Positions 34,426-46,002 are shown, counted from the first letter of the stretch. The stretch is DNA of 64,000 nt from Sitta carolinensis (GCA_032173965.1 JAVUNC010000019.1:14314234-14378233); one strand, 5' to 3'. Notes: generated by a model from the sequence alone, not told the origin. Translations and numbers: made by a program.

Positions 34426-36770
34426 AGATGATCTTCCAACAAGAAGACAAATTAAATTAGTTACTAAAACCAGAATTTAGCATTTCATGAAGAGAAAGCA
34501 GTATTATCCCAAAGGGCTTGTGTGTTAGGGTTGAGGACTGTGTGGAAGTTTCAATTCTGTAGTGGGCACTAACAAACTAACATTTTTCCATTTGTGTTAT
34601 GGTAATATTTTACTAAATCATAACATAGAACATGCCATATTAGTGTGTGTTGCTTAATCAGTCCACCTTGAGAAGGTTGTACCTGTTGCCATAGCTGATA
34701 GAGGGAATCTCACCATTAACAGGGGACAGAGTCATGTCACTGACAGAGAGGACCTCAGTTAACCCACCTCTTCAGCCTGTGATGTGTTTCAGGATTCTCA
34801 TGTATTTCAGTCTTCTCCAGACTATTTTTACACTTTCCTCTTTGCCAGATCTTGTTGCTTGTTCACTTGTACAGATAATGCCATAGGTACAAGGAAAAGA
34901 AATCAACTCATTTGGAAACCTGATCCACTCCTTTATCATCTGTCAGCATTAAGGGAGGGAAGAATGCAGACAACTATGGAAACACCATGTGGAATCAAGT
35001 ATAACTCAACGACAGCAAGACGAGGAAAAGTCTCTTCCCACAGTATTTCAAACACAAAGCAATCTCACTTCAAACTCCATATCACCCAATTTTAAACCTT
35101 GCCAAATTTCTCCACAAGAATCTGCCCTGGGACCATTGTTTCCCTTTATTTAGGTCTACAGATGCTGGGTTGTCAGGTTCTGTACTCTATTTGAGTTAAG
35201 AATCATGCAGGAGAAGGGAAAGGATGCATGGGTTGGTTGGTTACTAGAACTACTGATTGAAGTGGTTTTGATTAGGTTTTCCTTTTTTATCCTCCAGCAA
35301 CATACTCAGTCCTAGATTCTGTGCCTTAGTAATATGAGAGAAACCTTGTGTTTGTAACTGAAAGAGGTGTTTTTATTTGATAGGGTCAGTTCACCTGATT
35401 AATCCTTGCATTTTTGTCTGGCTGTATATCAAACAAAGTCTTAAACTCTCAGGAGGAGTTGAAAATCAAATTAATGTCAGATTGAGCATGTAGGCTGTTC
35501 CTGGTACAGACTGATATTTGAGAGAAGGAAACTTCAAAATCTTTATAACTGTGTTCATAGATCTAATAAGGTACCTTATCCTTAAGAATTATCATTGGGA
35601 TCTCTTCCATTTAAAAATAAATGAGGAGCTAAAGCTTCTCTTCAGTTGTGTTTAATTACACCTGTAGCTGAGCTAATGAACCTGAAGCCCTGTTGCCTTG
35701 CATTACTTATCCCGAAGAAAACACAGCCTTACAAGAGCAGCAGGCTGAAACACTGCATCATCATGTCCACTTAGGCTGGCCAGCAGAAATCAGCTTCTGG
35801 CAGGCATTTCCTGTCTCTCATGCAAGCCAACAGGATCGTTGAAGTCTGATGTGTCATTCTGAGGAAGGAAGACTCATGGTTAAAAGACCCCCTGTTTGCT
35901 CAGCCTGCTTTCTTGATAATTGCTGCTTATTGCTGCTTATCTTTGCTTTCAGGGATCACAAACCCAGAATTACACAGGAAAAGAGAAAAAAAAACAAAAA
36001 AACACCCACACAACTAAACAACAGAAACTTGTCCAGCTTACCAAAGGAGGGACATGACTGCCACAATTCAATAAAACTAGAATGTTTCACCAGTCTATGA
36101 CCTTAAAATTTAACTTGTTCCCAGTCCAAGATATGTCTGCCCACCTATGAAAGGTGTTTTCTCAGGCAGAGGATGATAGTCAGTGTATTTATAGAAGAGT
36201 TCTTATGTTTGTACCATCCTATATTGATGGGGTCTGTAATCTCATAGATAGTGATTCAGAATACACATTTCAAGGGTTTGTAGGTGCCTCTGCTACTTGG
36301 CAGCAGTGAGATCTTGTCCAAGGGAATTCAGTATTGAAAAGCAACTACATGTCTATCAGAGATGATGAGGCCAGCCCAGTAACTCAGAAGGCGTGGAAGA
36401 GGCACAGATCCTGAATACTGGCCCAAAGAAGAGACAGCTTTGTGCAAGGAACTACTAAACAAAAGGGAGAGAACAGAAAAGCAGACCTACATACGTCATA
36501 CTTCCTGTACTTTCACCCTCTGACTATTTAAATCACACTTCTACCACCCTCAGCAATTACTATATTGGCATCCGTTTCTTTTTTACTTATAAAAAAGAAC
36601 TGGTCTAAAGGACAGCAAAAAATACATTGCAGATAAGGATTCTATTTATAATCTTCAGTTATTGAAAGACTTGTATAGTATAATCTCATATAAATATATT
36701 CTTAAGTTCATGTTCATCTTGCCACAACTTGCACTGAGCAATTTCCCCTCCCCTTGATTCACAGAATAAA
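34426..36770 (+). other. PLEK: PLEK 3' UTR and downstream sequence
   Basis: Non-coding sequence after the PLEK stop. AATAAA hexamers on the plus strand occur at 35616-35621, 36070-36075 and 36765-36770. They would give 3' UTRs of about 1.2, 1.7 and 2.3 kb, and any could be used. I cannot choose between them from sequence. Confidence 0.5.
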
Positions 36771-36775
36771 GACTC

Positions 36776-37316
36776 CACATCTTATTAAAGTTATGAAGTG
36801 AGTATGAATTGAGTGCCTGACACAAGTGAGATCATTCGCAAAGTCTTGTGTCCCTCGCCCCGATTCAAGCTTTACATTTATTTACACAGGCATTACATAT
36901 GCACAACTTTTCATTTGTTTATTTGGTCCTGCCTGCCCTCAATTTGTATGGTAATCAAGTCCACACCCTTGTGAGCATGGGTGGTTCACTGCGGGTCTCT
37001 CAGGGTCCCTCGAGACCCAAGGTCTGATGTCTTCCTCACACTGAACTGCTGAACTTTCTTTTTTGCACTTGTGCTTTGGTCCCTTGGTGCTTCTTTTTGT
37101 AGATCCACCGGTTCTGACCAGTTTTGGGGCCTGCAGGATCTCTTATCTAGGTTTCTTGTTTTCCTCAGTCCTTCCTTTCGTTGTCCATTCATTGTCAGAG
37201 GTTTGCCTCCTTCCTTGTGCCTTTTCTATTATAACAGATGTCTCTCAAGTAAGGGTTAAAGTTCATCACACAATTCTAGAGGTTAAGATTCTCAAGGCTA
37301 ATTCATATTGCTAACT
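36776..37316 (-). mobile_element. LTR-like retroelement segment, antisense
   Basis: Read on the minus strand this has the order expected of an LTR. A run without coding features is followed by AAATAAATGTAAAGC (polyadenylation signal, complement of about 36880) and then a GC-richer block, GGGGCGAGGGACACAAG, as in an R-U5 segment. The plus-strand ends read GTTATGAAG and TTGCTAAC, a short inverted terminus (GTTA...TAAC). No convincing target-site duplication was found, so the borders are approximate. Confidence 0.4.
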
Positions 37317-40300
37317 TAAGTGTTTGAATTAGTTGACCCCAAAGTCTCTATTTCACCCTGGAACACTGCCTACATTCTTAATACAGTCAGGGTCAGATTT
37401 TTGGGAATGTTGACTAACCATGCACCCACAAAAACACCCACACAGACACAGTTTTGGGGGGAGGGCAGTGGGGTGGGAATGGGTTGGGTTTTTTGGTTGT
37501 TTTTTTTCAGTTTGTACCTTTTAAAACTGTAGGAGACTATAGGAGGAACTTGAAAAAGCAAAATGAGTAGGTAAGAGTCTTCTGCAGGTTGTTGGTATTT
37601 CTGTGGGTGTTTTGTGATTTTTTAATTTTTGTTTTTTTGGTATTTCAGTTTGTGTTTTGAAAAGTACATGAATTTTTTCTTTGTGGGCTGAGATCTTCTT
37701 GTTGTTGTACAGAGATTTTTCTGTGCCGAAGGTGAATGCTGACTGGAACAAGGTTCTTCTTTTGTTGTTACTCATAAGAACTTCTTGAAATAGAACTTCT
37801 TATTTGGCTTAAAAATAACTTGATGGTGGGGGGTTGATTAGAACATTGCACTTCCTGCTTTGCATTTAGAACCAAAACTGTGGCTTTCCATACTTTGTTT
37901 CTGGTTCTTGTAGATTGCTTATTTTTTTTGTCCTTCCAGTACAGTAAAAGGGAGAGTAAAACTGTATGAAAAGAGTAAAATGCTGCTTTTCATGCTTCAC
38001 TAGCCTTTCATGTTAAATGTAATGGACTACAGTAAAACTCTTCACTTTCCTGTATGGACTCTGCCTTTCTTTTAAGATGGCAATCTTTCCCTACTTTTCT
38101 TCAACTCATTAAAAGATGACTGAGCAGGAGGAAAATAATCAAAGGGAAATTCTGATAAAACTGATGGAATTTTGCTTCCAGCACTTGAAAAGAGAGAGCA
38201 ATGATGTTAATATTTTTAAAAATTTGCCTTCAGTATGTCTTTCACCAAAATTTTGAGTATTAATAAACTAGAGTGATCAAGGAAGAGGAAAGAGACCTGG
38301 GGATTGACTAGTTTAATCAAAAAATCACAAACAACTAGACACTCTAATCTTCCTACATCCTCAAACTCTGATATAAAAAGGACATTGAGAACTCTCTTTT
38401 TAGAGTATTGCCATTAGACCCTCTCTCTTGCTCAAATATACTAGAACAGCCTATTGAAGACTATTATAGTATCAGTTATGTAAATCAGTGTATGATCAGT
38501 CTTTTCATGTACCTGCTTCCATATCATAAGGAAAAGTCTGAAAATTCTTTATCACCAAAGCGTATCAAAAGAAAATCAAGAAACAATCCCTTTTGTCCTC
38601 CATTGATTCTGCTGTATGTATATGTAGGTATCCTGCTTTTGAAAGCTCAAGTTGCTGTGTTTCCCAAGTACATGATGGTTAAAGTACAGTAACAATATCA
38701 ATGCATATGTTGAGATATTTTGAATAATAGGAAGAGTTATTTAGATCAGGCTTTTAACACTCTTGTGTGACTTTTTGCTAAAAGGAAGTATTTCATGATT
38801 CTGGTATACAGCTGGTAAATAAGATTGGTTTGTTGGTTTGGGTTTCTCTTAATTAATATTTTTATTAAAGGAACCATTTCTTTTCCCAAGTTACATCTTC
38901 CATTTCCCCTTTCTTTCCTTCTGCCCTCTCCCATATCCTTCTTCTCATAACTATTTTGACCTAAACACACTAAAAGACAGCTTATGCTTCTGCTTTTAGG
39001 CATCATAGAGTGGATCTTGGATGAGAAAACATAAATGCCTTGTGTCATTTTAGAATTGCTACAACATACCATGTGTTCTTTAGTCACCCCCTTAAAACAG
39101 CAAAAACTTCCTCTCATGTACTTGCACTTGTGAGCTGTACATAGATATGTAGTTGCTGTCTGTGTATTGGGTGCCTGTTTGAGCAGGTCCCTGGTGCTTT
39201 TATCTCGAAGTACACATGTTGATGAGCTGCATGTTAAAATCACTTTAAAGAGCAGTATAACTTAGTGAAACAACTTGTCTACAGACCAGTGATGTTCAAA
39301 AATAAAGGTGCATTAGAAAGACATTTCAGTTTGGTCAGTCACACTAGGTGACTTTAGGCACGTTTCTGTCATTGGCTATGCTGATAAATGCCTATGCAGT
39401 GTACCTGGTGAAACCTAGGTGTTAGGATGTCCCAGATATATTTGCTCAGTGCTTTTGTTCTTTAGCAATGTGATACAAGAGTAGTGGAAACTACTGAAAA
39501 TATTTCTTCAATGGAACAGACAAGGAAAGCTCTTACAGGGTATTGTAATATTTATTAGTTGTTAGATACTGCTGCTGCAAAAAACAACCTTTGTCTTTCT
39601 CAGCTTTTCCTTTTTCCCATATAAGGATTAAAGGCTTAAGGTGGCTGGTTTGTTTGATTGAAGTTTTGTCTCTGTTCCCAGCTTGCTCAACCTATACCTT
39701 CAGTTCACATCTTCAAGCTGAATCTTCCAATAGGCAGCCAGCAGCATCTTTTGGTTTTGGCATTCTGAGGCCATGGAAATGTTTAAAAGCAATATTCGGT
39801 GCTATGGTTGTTACATTATCTCATGGCCACTGGTGTCCTGTGTATTGCTCAAAGTGTCTGGTATCTCAGCAACAAAACAGCCCATGCAGTCAGCACTCCT
39901 GGATTGGCAAACAGCAGCTCCTTTGCCTCTTAGGGCTTTTAAGGACTGTGCATTAAAACCAACATGTACAGTTTTAACAACATTTTTGAATGTGAGTCAA
40001 GACCAGCTAATGTTGTACCTAATTTGCATGCCCTAGCAGGCTGGGTTTTATTCCCCTTTCTGTCTTTGTTAATCCATAGTTGTTGGGCATGGGTTGGCAG
40101 TGCTGGACAAGGTGATTCTCAGGAGTTGGGGGAGACTGCAGCAAACTGTGCCAGTCCATAAAATTATCCTCTTGGGTTTCATCTTGGTAGGTCCTCCAGG
40201 ATCTCTGAGTTTGCAGTCCATCACCTCCCTCCATCTTCCCGTTCAACCCACAGTTGTAGCTTGGGTTTTTTGGTTTACCAGAATAGCAAAGTGCGTCTAG

Positions 40301-41518
40301 CCCTTAGCACTGAGGCCTGAACCCCTCCCAGCCCCCAACACTCAATTCTTATTGTGCTGATCAGAAGCTGCTGCTGACTTAAGGTGTTAAATGCAGCAGG
40401 TGTTTTCTTCTATGGTTTTGGAGATGGACTTTTCTGAACAAGCAATATGGTGAAAAACAACTGCCAACATCAACATGCTCTTGGGAACCCAATATAGCTC
40501 ATCCCAAGTTCATTTGGAGGGAAAGTAAAAAAAAATAGCACCACCAGTAACCTAAGTCCTCCCAGCTGTATGCCTTTATTATCTTCCTGTCAGCTCTGGT
40601 GGGCTAAAACAGCTGATCCCAGTCCTGAGCTCAACTGTTCTGTCTTCAGTTGGGATAACTTTGTCACTTGGTACCTTCAAAGATGATCAGGATAGATGGG
40701 ACTGTCTGCATGTTTCTGCCCATTGGCAGACACACTTGGCAAAATCAGCCTTGAAATTCGAGTGGTCTGATTAAAAGTCTGTGGTGGTTAAATACATCAT
40801 GCATGCTTTTTCATTTATTCTGTTAATGGCAATGGCCCAAAGCCACATCCTGCACCATGATGAAACAAAGCCACATTGTCTGCTAGTCGTTTCAAAAACG
40901 GAGCATTGCGACAGTGAGAAATTACAAGGAAGGTTCTACCACCAACAAGTACTATTAAAAATACCACAGATGGTTTTGGAGATGCAGAAATAAAATGCTG
41001 GTCTGGGGGGCCCTCCAGCTGAGCTTCAGGGCTGGTCTTTTTGATGTCCAGCTGTGCAGCAGCTCATAGGGTTTAGTGCAGGAGGGAAGCCTTTTTTCCT
41101 CACAGAAACCCGGCTGCTTTAAGGCCTTGTTGCATAGTTGAGTTGTGTGGGTAGAAAACATTTGCAAGCAGCTCTGCACACACAAACTTCACGTGCTTTC
41201 TCCAAAGGGTTCCATATCCCAGGAAAGCCAGGTGGGTAGGAAGGGGAATGGCAGGAAGGCCAGGTGGCTAATGGGAAGCCTGGATGATGGATGCCTTGGG
41301 CACCTTTCTGCAGCTCACACCTTCCAAGTGCCACGGCATAAAAATGGAGTGGGAACGCAGTGGGAAGGTCAGTGGGGTTTGCAAAAGTAGAACTTTGCAC
41401 TTTGGCAAAAACGAATGGGTAAGAGGTGAGCACAGGGGTGGAAAGAGGATTTCACCAGCCACCAAGGTGTGAGGGTAGCTACTGTGTGCCCCAGGTGTGT
41501 GGGCTTTACACCTGTGGG
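37317..41518. other. Intergenic region
   Basis: AT-rich, without recognised genes. T- and C-rich low-complexity runs occur near 37425-37510 and 37614-37640. The minus-strand open frame at 38746-39243 (165 codons) has no recognisable family and ordinary composition, and I treat it as chance. Confidence 0.65.
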
Positions 41519-41524
41519 CTTAGC
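41519..41524. repeat. Target-site duplication, left copy
   Basis: CTTAGC, identical to 41896-41901 at the other edge of the solo LTR. Confidence 0.8.
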
Positions 41525-41895
41525 TGTCGGAAAACAGTGGGACACAGACACCATTCTATAATGATCAATCAGTCTCCGTTTATTAGGATCAGAAGGCTAC
41601 ATTTATATCGTTAATTAGCTCATGCATATTGTAAAAGTAAAGCTCATCATTGGTCACTCATATCACCACTAACTCCCCCTAAGTTTACATTCTTATAGTC
41701 AGAGTGGGCATTTTAGCCATTCTTTCCCTATTACAATGTTTTGTTGTTTTTCTAACGATCACTCACAAGGGCACAGTGCCCTTGTCAGCCTCAGGATTAG
41801 GCTGAGTACTAAATTTAGTTAATTCTACATCTGAAGGCTGTTGTAAATCAATATGTCCCTTATTCTTCAACTATTCTTCCACAATATTCTCCACA
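41525..41895 (-). mobile_element. Solo LTR of an endogenous retrovirus
   Basis: 371 bp. On the minus strand it starts TGTGGAGAATATTG and ends TTTTCCGACA (TG...CA), with a perfect 6-bp duplication CTTAGC on both sides. Internal promoter order on that strand is GACCAATGATGAGC (CCAAT box), ACGATATAAATG (TATA box), CCTAATAAACGG (polyadenylation signal) and a U5 end of about 70 bases. No gag, pol or env sequence flanks it, so internal sequence was presumably removed by LTR-LTR recombination. A 6-bp duplication is usual for beta-like (ERVK) elements. It lies between PLEK and FBXO48. Confidence 0.88.
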
Positions 41896-41901
41896 CTTAG
41901 C
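41896..41901. repeat. Target-site duplication, right copy
   Basis: CTTAGC, matching 41519-41524. Confidence 0.8.
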
Positions 41902-43070
41902 TGCTGAGGCTGCTCTCTGGGTAGGACACCCACATATGAGTGCTAATTTAGACATTGGTACAACCTTCCCTTTGTTGTTGCTGTTGTTTGTTTGTTGCCT
42001 AGACATGTATCCATATTCTACTAAAGAGCTGTTATTCCTTTTCCCATATCTTTGCCTGAAAGCCCTGTGATTTCAAAGTTATAATAATTTGGAGGGAAGG
42101 TCATATTTTCCTATGGAAAATGGACCTATTTTGGGTTTATCCTATTTTGGATAAACCCAGCATCTAATAGGGTCCTGATCTAGTGCCATTGAACCTCATG
42201 CTCATGACAAGACACTTCTATCCTTACAGTCAGAATGCACTCTGCCAGTGTTTGCAATAGTTGTATGAAGGGACTTGAAATCTAACCAAGTTTCATAACC
42301 ATGGTAGAAGTCTTTCTGTAGAAAATCAGTGCCAGATTGGTGACTGAATTTTGCAGGAATGTCTCAAGCAACAGGGATCTTCCCAGCATTTTCTCACTTG
42401 TTATATTCTTTAGTGTCAAGGAGGTAGGGAAAAGTGATATTCAGAACAGTAGTAGATTGGTTTTATGATCACTTTTATATTGAGTAATATGACAGGCAGC
42501 TCCTGTTTGACTAGTATCAGTTTTTAATGTTGGTGCCAAAAATCAGTGCTGGTAAAGCAAGGCCTGCGTGATGAAAGATCAACACATAGGAAAAAATTGT
42601 TTCTCAATGTGTTTTAACCTATGAAAATAGATCAAGTTGTGTTACCTCAGTTACCTGAGTTACTTTGTTTAAAGTAGTTAAATTTTGCTCTACTCCTTAT
42701 CATGCAAACAACTAATGTGCATAGCTAATGGCTGAGAAACTAATAGTTACCTATCTGCTTCCACCCTGTCCTGGATCTTAGAGTACTAATCCAAAAATAT
42801 CACAGCTGGGTAGTAGAAATTCAGCACTGCCAAACACTAACGCTTCTGTGAGTGCAAGTTCAGAGATCCTTGTGAGGATTCTGTCCCTTGAAATGGGTAC
42901 TAGGAATGTTCAATCGATCCTGAGGCAACCACCTTTTTCCTATTCTTTCTGGTGTCTGGATTTGTCCCTTCCCCAGCCTTCCTTTGTGGGCTCTCATGTG
43001 CTGCTGATATGATACACTTTATGTCAAAAAGTCAAACACACCTTGGGGGTTTTGGGGGGTTGGGTTTGTT
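41902..43070. other. Intergenic region with a small hairpin
   Basis: No gene is seen. A perfect 11-bp stem (TGGGTTTATCC / GGATAAACCCA, loop TATTTT) lies at 42132-42159. Confidence 0.65.
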
Positions 43071-43074
43071 TTGT

Positions 43075-43080
43075 TTTAAT
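43075..43080 (-). promoter_or_regulatory. FBXO48: Candidate FBXO48 polyadenylation signal
   Basis: TTTAAT on the plus strand reads ATTAAA on the FBXO48 strand, about 320 bases past its stop. The 3' UTR would also include the T-run opposite the A18 tract at 43241-43258. Confidence 0.3.
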
Positions 43081-43240
43081 ATAAAAATCATCCCATCCAA
43101 AACAGAAAGTGCAAACTGAAATTATAATCAGCATATTTTAGACAGTGCAGTAGAACATTAAATTCATAAATATAAATTACAACTGAATATTTAGTTCTCT
43201 TTAAAATTTTACATAAAATTAATACAATACACTGCAAATT

Positions 43241-43258
43241 AAAAAAAAAAAAAAAAAA
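43241..43258. repeat. A18 homopolymer
   Basis: Eighteen consecutive A on the plus strand, inside the inferred FBXO48 3' UTR. Confidence 0.8.
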
Positions 43259-43397
43259 GACACCCATAACTTTTTTTAGAAGCTTTCATCATACATTCAT
43301 AATCAGCCCAAGATCATTCAAAATCAGTTCTGCAGCTGCCAAACTGTGTGTGCTACTGGCAAAAGTTGTTTTTGTTGCAAGAATCAGCACTGGTTTC

Positions 43398-43559
43398 TCA
43401 TCTCTCAAGCTCTGCTTCCAAGATTTCTCCCCATGTGTCAACGTCCATTGGATACATGCTTTTCTCTGGCAAGCTGAATTGTGAAGGAATGTTGCTGTAT
43501 TTCCCACTAAGCCATTCTTGCTTCACTTTGCTTTTCCAGTAGTTTCTCAACAATGTAAT
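43398..43559 (-). CDS. FBXO48: FBXO48 coding exon 2 (terminal)
   Basis: 162 nt including TGA (complement of 43398-43400). 53 residues from ITLLRNYWKSK to LEAELER. The acceptor AG is the complement of 43560-43561. The conserved C-terminus PMDVDTWGEILEAELER is diagnostic. Confidence 0.94.
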   Translation of the reverse strand: MTLLRNYWKSKVKQEWLSGKYSNIPSQFSLPEKSMYPMDVDTWGEILEAELER

Positions 43560-45097
43560 CTGGTGGAAAAACATATAGTCAGATCTTGGAAAGGAATCAA
43601 TATAAACTGCACTCAATATAACAAAGTTTAGCACTAGAAGAGTAGTGCTACACAAAGGATTTGGAGTGTGCCTTTGGATATCTAGACATTAAGCCCAGGA
43701 AGGTGTAATGCTGCCAAGAAGCAAAACGTGCTCCACTTACAAATTTTCTGTTCCTGCCTCAATTCTTCGGTGCTCAAGATAAAAAACCTAAACCAGGAAT
43801 TTGTCTTACTGCTTAAAAAAGGCACCTTGCACTTTCTGTTTAGGTTGTGACTTTTACCTTTTGTTTGGAGGCTGGCTGGATTCTTCTCTTCTGCCAGCCT
43901 TTTAGGGCAAGAAAATTACTCCTATTTCAAATCCCCTCCAGATAAAACAGACAATCAGTGTAGGGAGTTCTGGAAATTGCTGTGCAAGGGTAGTAAGATC
44001 TATAAACTGAAAGGGTAACCACTATCTGGTCATGGCTGTGCCTCACGCTGCAGTAACTTTACTGAAATGTCAGAGTCCAGTGGCTGCTTTTCTTTTGCTG
44101 CTGCTTCTCTCTTTTCCCCCCTCCAGTGTCCCCCTGCTCTCAAACACACCAGCTAAAATAAGGCAGATTACCCTCTAGCTAGCCCAGAGTAATCTGTGGA
44201 ACAGCCGTCTGGTGTACCCGATCAGGAACTGACCTATCTCACCTTCCAGGCTGGATTCAACAGAGATCATTGAGCATCTTCTGGAGCTGAACCTGCTGCA
44301 AACTCCTCAGAGCAGTCTGTGTGTGGGAAGACTTTCTCAACAGTTTATAAAAGCTCCTGCTCATTTCCTTTTCTGCGCCCCATTTTTTTTCCTCCTGAAC
44401 GTGTGTCACTTGAGGTGTATAGAGACAGCGCTATCCAGGATGATTTTTGAGGAAGTCACTCCTAACCAGCAGATCTATTTCCACAAAATATAACCAGAGA
44501 GCACACGGTGCCTGTCTGTTATCTTCTCCCTGCCAGCCCCATCTGCGGGAACGTGTCTTAGGGCTTGTGTCTGATGAAGGTCAGCGCTGAGGCTGTAGGG
44601 GCAGCAGGAGCACCAATGCCGAGCCGGACAGGCTGTGTCCCGGGCCCGACAAGGGACAGCCTTGCTTTATCTCCCAGTGTTTCACCAGCTGCCCGCCTAG
44701 CGGGATGCGGCTGGCCCCACAACGGCGGACGGAGCGCCGCGCTGAGGTCATTTCCGTGCGCATTTCTACGGGCCCTCCGAGCCGCCCCGTTCATGTCACT
44801 GCCGGTGCCGTGCCGGGAAGGCGGATTTACCTTCCAGGAGTACCCGTGCCTTCGGTCGCAGTCGATCTCCCGCTGGCAGACGGCGCTCACGGCCAGGCAG
44901 TGCTGCCGCCACAGCCGCTCGCTGCCCTCGATGAGGCGGTGCCAGCCCTTGCACGTCACGGACGCGCGGCACAAGCTCTCGACATCCAGCCCGCTGAAGA
45001 TCCGGGAGCTGACCTCGGGAGGGAGGGCGGACACCATGTCACCCAGTCCTCCTCCTCCCTCGGCGCCGTCCCGGCCGGCGGCGCGCTCCGCGTCCAT
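43398..45097 (-). CDS. FBXO48: F-box only protein 48 (FBXO48), 2 coding exons
   Basis: FBXO48 is a small F-box protein, a substrate adaptor for SCF (SKP1-CUL1) ubiquitin ligases. The human protein has been linked to turnover of phosphorylated AMPK. The coding sequence joins minus-strand exons 45097-44831 and 43559-43398, giving 142 aa (human 155). The F-box is MVSALPPEVSSRIFSGLDVE followed by SLCRASVTCKGWHRL, then the family-specific VCQREIDCD and GYSWK. Exon 2 gives LLRNYWKSKVKQEWLSGKYS and ends MYPMDVDTWGEILEAELER, nearly the same as human. The donor is AAG|GTAAAT and the acceptor CCACCAG. The start MDAERAAGRDG is chosen by analogy with human VDAEKEK and a purine at -3. An in-frame ATG upstream at 45262 would add 55 residues of low-complexity sequence, and one at MVSAL is a shorter option. 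The 5' end lies in a CpG island that may be shared with APLF. Confidence 0.93.
43560..44830 (-). other. FBXO48: FBXO48 intron
   Basis: A 1.27-kb GT-AG intron whose upstream part overlaps the CpG island (from about 44,580). No feature is recognised in the AT-rich part. Confidence 0.8.
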
Positions 45098-45625
45098 CCC
45101 CGCGGCCTCGGGCTGCGCAGGCGTCACCGCGGCCTCTCCGTGCGCGGGCAGCCGCCGCCGGCAGCGCCCGGGGCCGGGTGCCTGCCCGCTGCCATGGCCC
45201 CGCTGCCCGAGCGCGGCGCGGAGCGCCGGCCGCGGGGCGAATCCTCGCCGCTTCGGGCCCACGGCGGCGGCGCAGGCGCGGCACAGGGCAGCCGCGCGTC
45301 ATCAGCCGGCGGCGGCGGCTCCTGCCCCTGTTCCTGTTCCTGCTCCGGCTCCTGCCCCTGTTCCTTTTTCTGCCCCTGCCCGGCTCGGCGCCTCCTCCGG
45401 CCCTGCCCCGGCGGCTCCGGCAGCCTGTGGCTGAGCCCGGCCCGGCCCCGCAGAGCCGCGGGCCCGAGGCAGCGACAGCCGCTGCCAGGGCCGGGCTGGT
45501 TCATGTCCGCAGCCGCGCGGGTTAAGGGGCAGTGCTTTAGCCCCGAGCCGCCAGCGGCGGGGAAAGCTCGGCTCCAGCGGAGGGCAGCGACGGGGAGTGG
45601 GAGAGTGGAGCATCTCTCCCAGTGT
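44580..45625. promoter_or_regulatory. CpG island at the FBXO48 5' end, probable shared promoter with APLF
   Basis: About 1 kb of very GC-rich, CpG-dense sequence around the FBXO48 first exon. It sits between FBXO48 (minus) and APLF (plus), which in human are transcribed head to head from one CpG island. It contains a polypyrimidine low-complexity block at about 45315-45385 (CCTGTTCCTGTTCCTGCTCC type). Long open frames on both strands reflect composition only. The FBXO48 start side is well supported. An APLF first exon is expected here but not identifiable. Confidence 0.7.
44831..45097 (-). CDS. FBXO48: FBXO48 coding exon 1 (F-box)
   Basis: 267 nt, 89 codons from MDAERAAGRDG to RHGYSWK, ending at donor GTAAATCC. 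It contains the full F-box motif. The first about 25 residues are GC-biased, rich in Ala, Gly and Arg, and not conserved with human. Confidence 0.88.
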
Positions 45626-45627
45626 AG

Positions 45628-46002
45628 GAGGAAAGGCTGGAGGAGCCGGGCCTGTTCAGCTTCGAGGAGAGGCGGCTGAGAGGGGACCTCATTCATGAGC
45701 GTAAATATCTAATAGTGCCAAGGGGATGGACCAGGCTGTGCCCACTGGTGCAGAACAAGAGGCAGTGGCAGAAACTGATGTACAGACGTTTCACCTGTAT
45801 ATGAGGAAGAACTTCTTTACTCATAGTGGCTGCGCACGGAACAGATTGCCCAGAGATGTTGTGGAGTGTCCCTCAGTGGAGATACTCCAAAACTGGACAC
45901 AATCCCGTGCCATGTGTTCTGGGATTTCCCTGCTTGGGCAGGGAGGTGGGGCCAGGTGACCCACTGTGGTCCCACTGAACCTCACCCATCCTGGGGTTTT
46001 GT
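45628..46002 (+). mobile_element. CR1 LINE 3' fragment, about 375 bp
   Basis: A long CR1 3' segment in sense orientation. Landmarks are 'ggctgagaggggacctcatt', 'acaagaggcagtggcagaaa', 'atgaggaagaacttctttac', 'cggaacagattgcccagaga', 'tgttgtggagtgtccctcag' and the end 'ggggttttgtgag'. It begins right at the edge of the FBXO48/APLF CpG island, exactly where the 5' exons of APLF are expected. Confidence 0.9.

Noticed and set aside
38746..39243. 165-codon minus-strand open frame in the PLEK-FBXO48 intergenic region
   Set aside because: No homology or domain recognised, ordinary AT-rich composition and no nearby splice or promoter signals tying it to a gene.
40040..40215. Possible further CR1 fragment
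   Set aside because: A few words resemble a CR1 3' end (ggcagtgctggacaaggtgat), but the expected terminal block is missing. Too weak to list.
44565..45679. Long plus-strand open frames (289 and 324 codons) over the FBXO48 first exon
   Set aside because: They are shadows of a GC-rich CpG island. The residues are compositional (Ala, Pro, Arg) and the real coding strand is FBXO48 on the minus strand.
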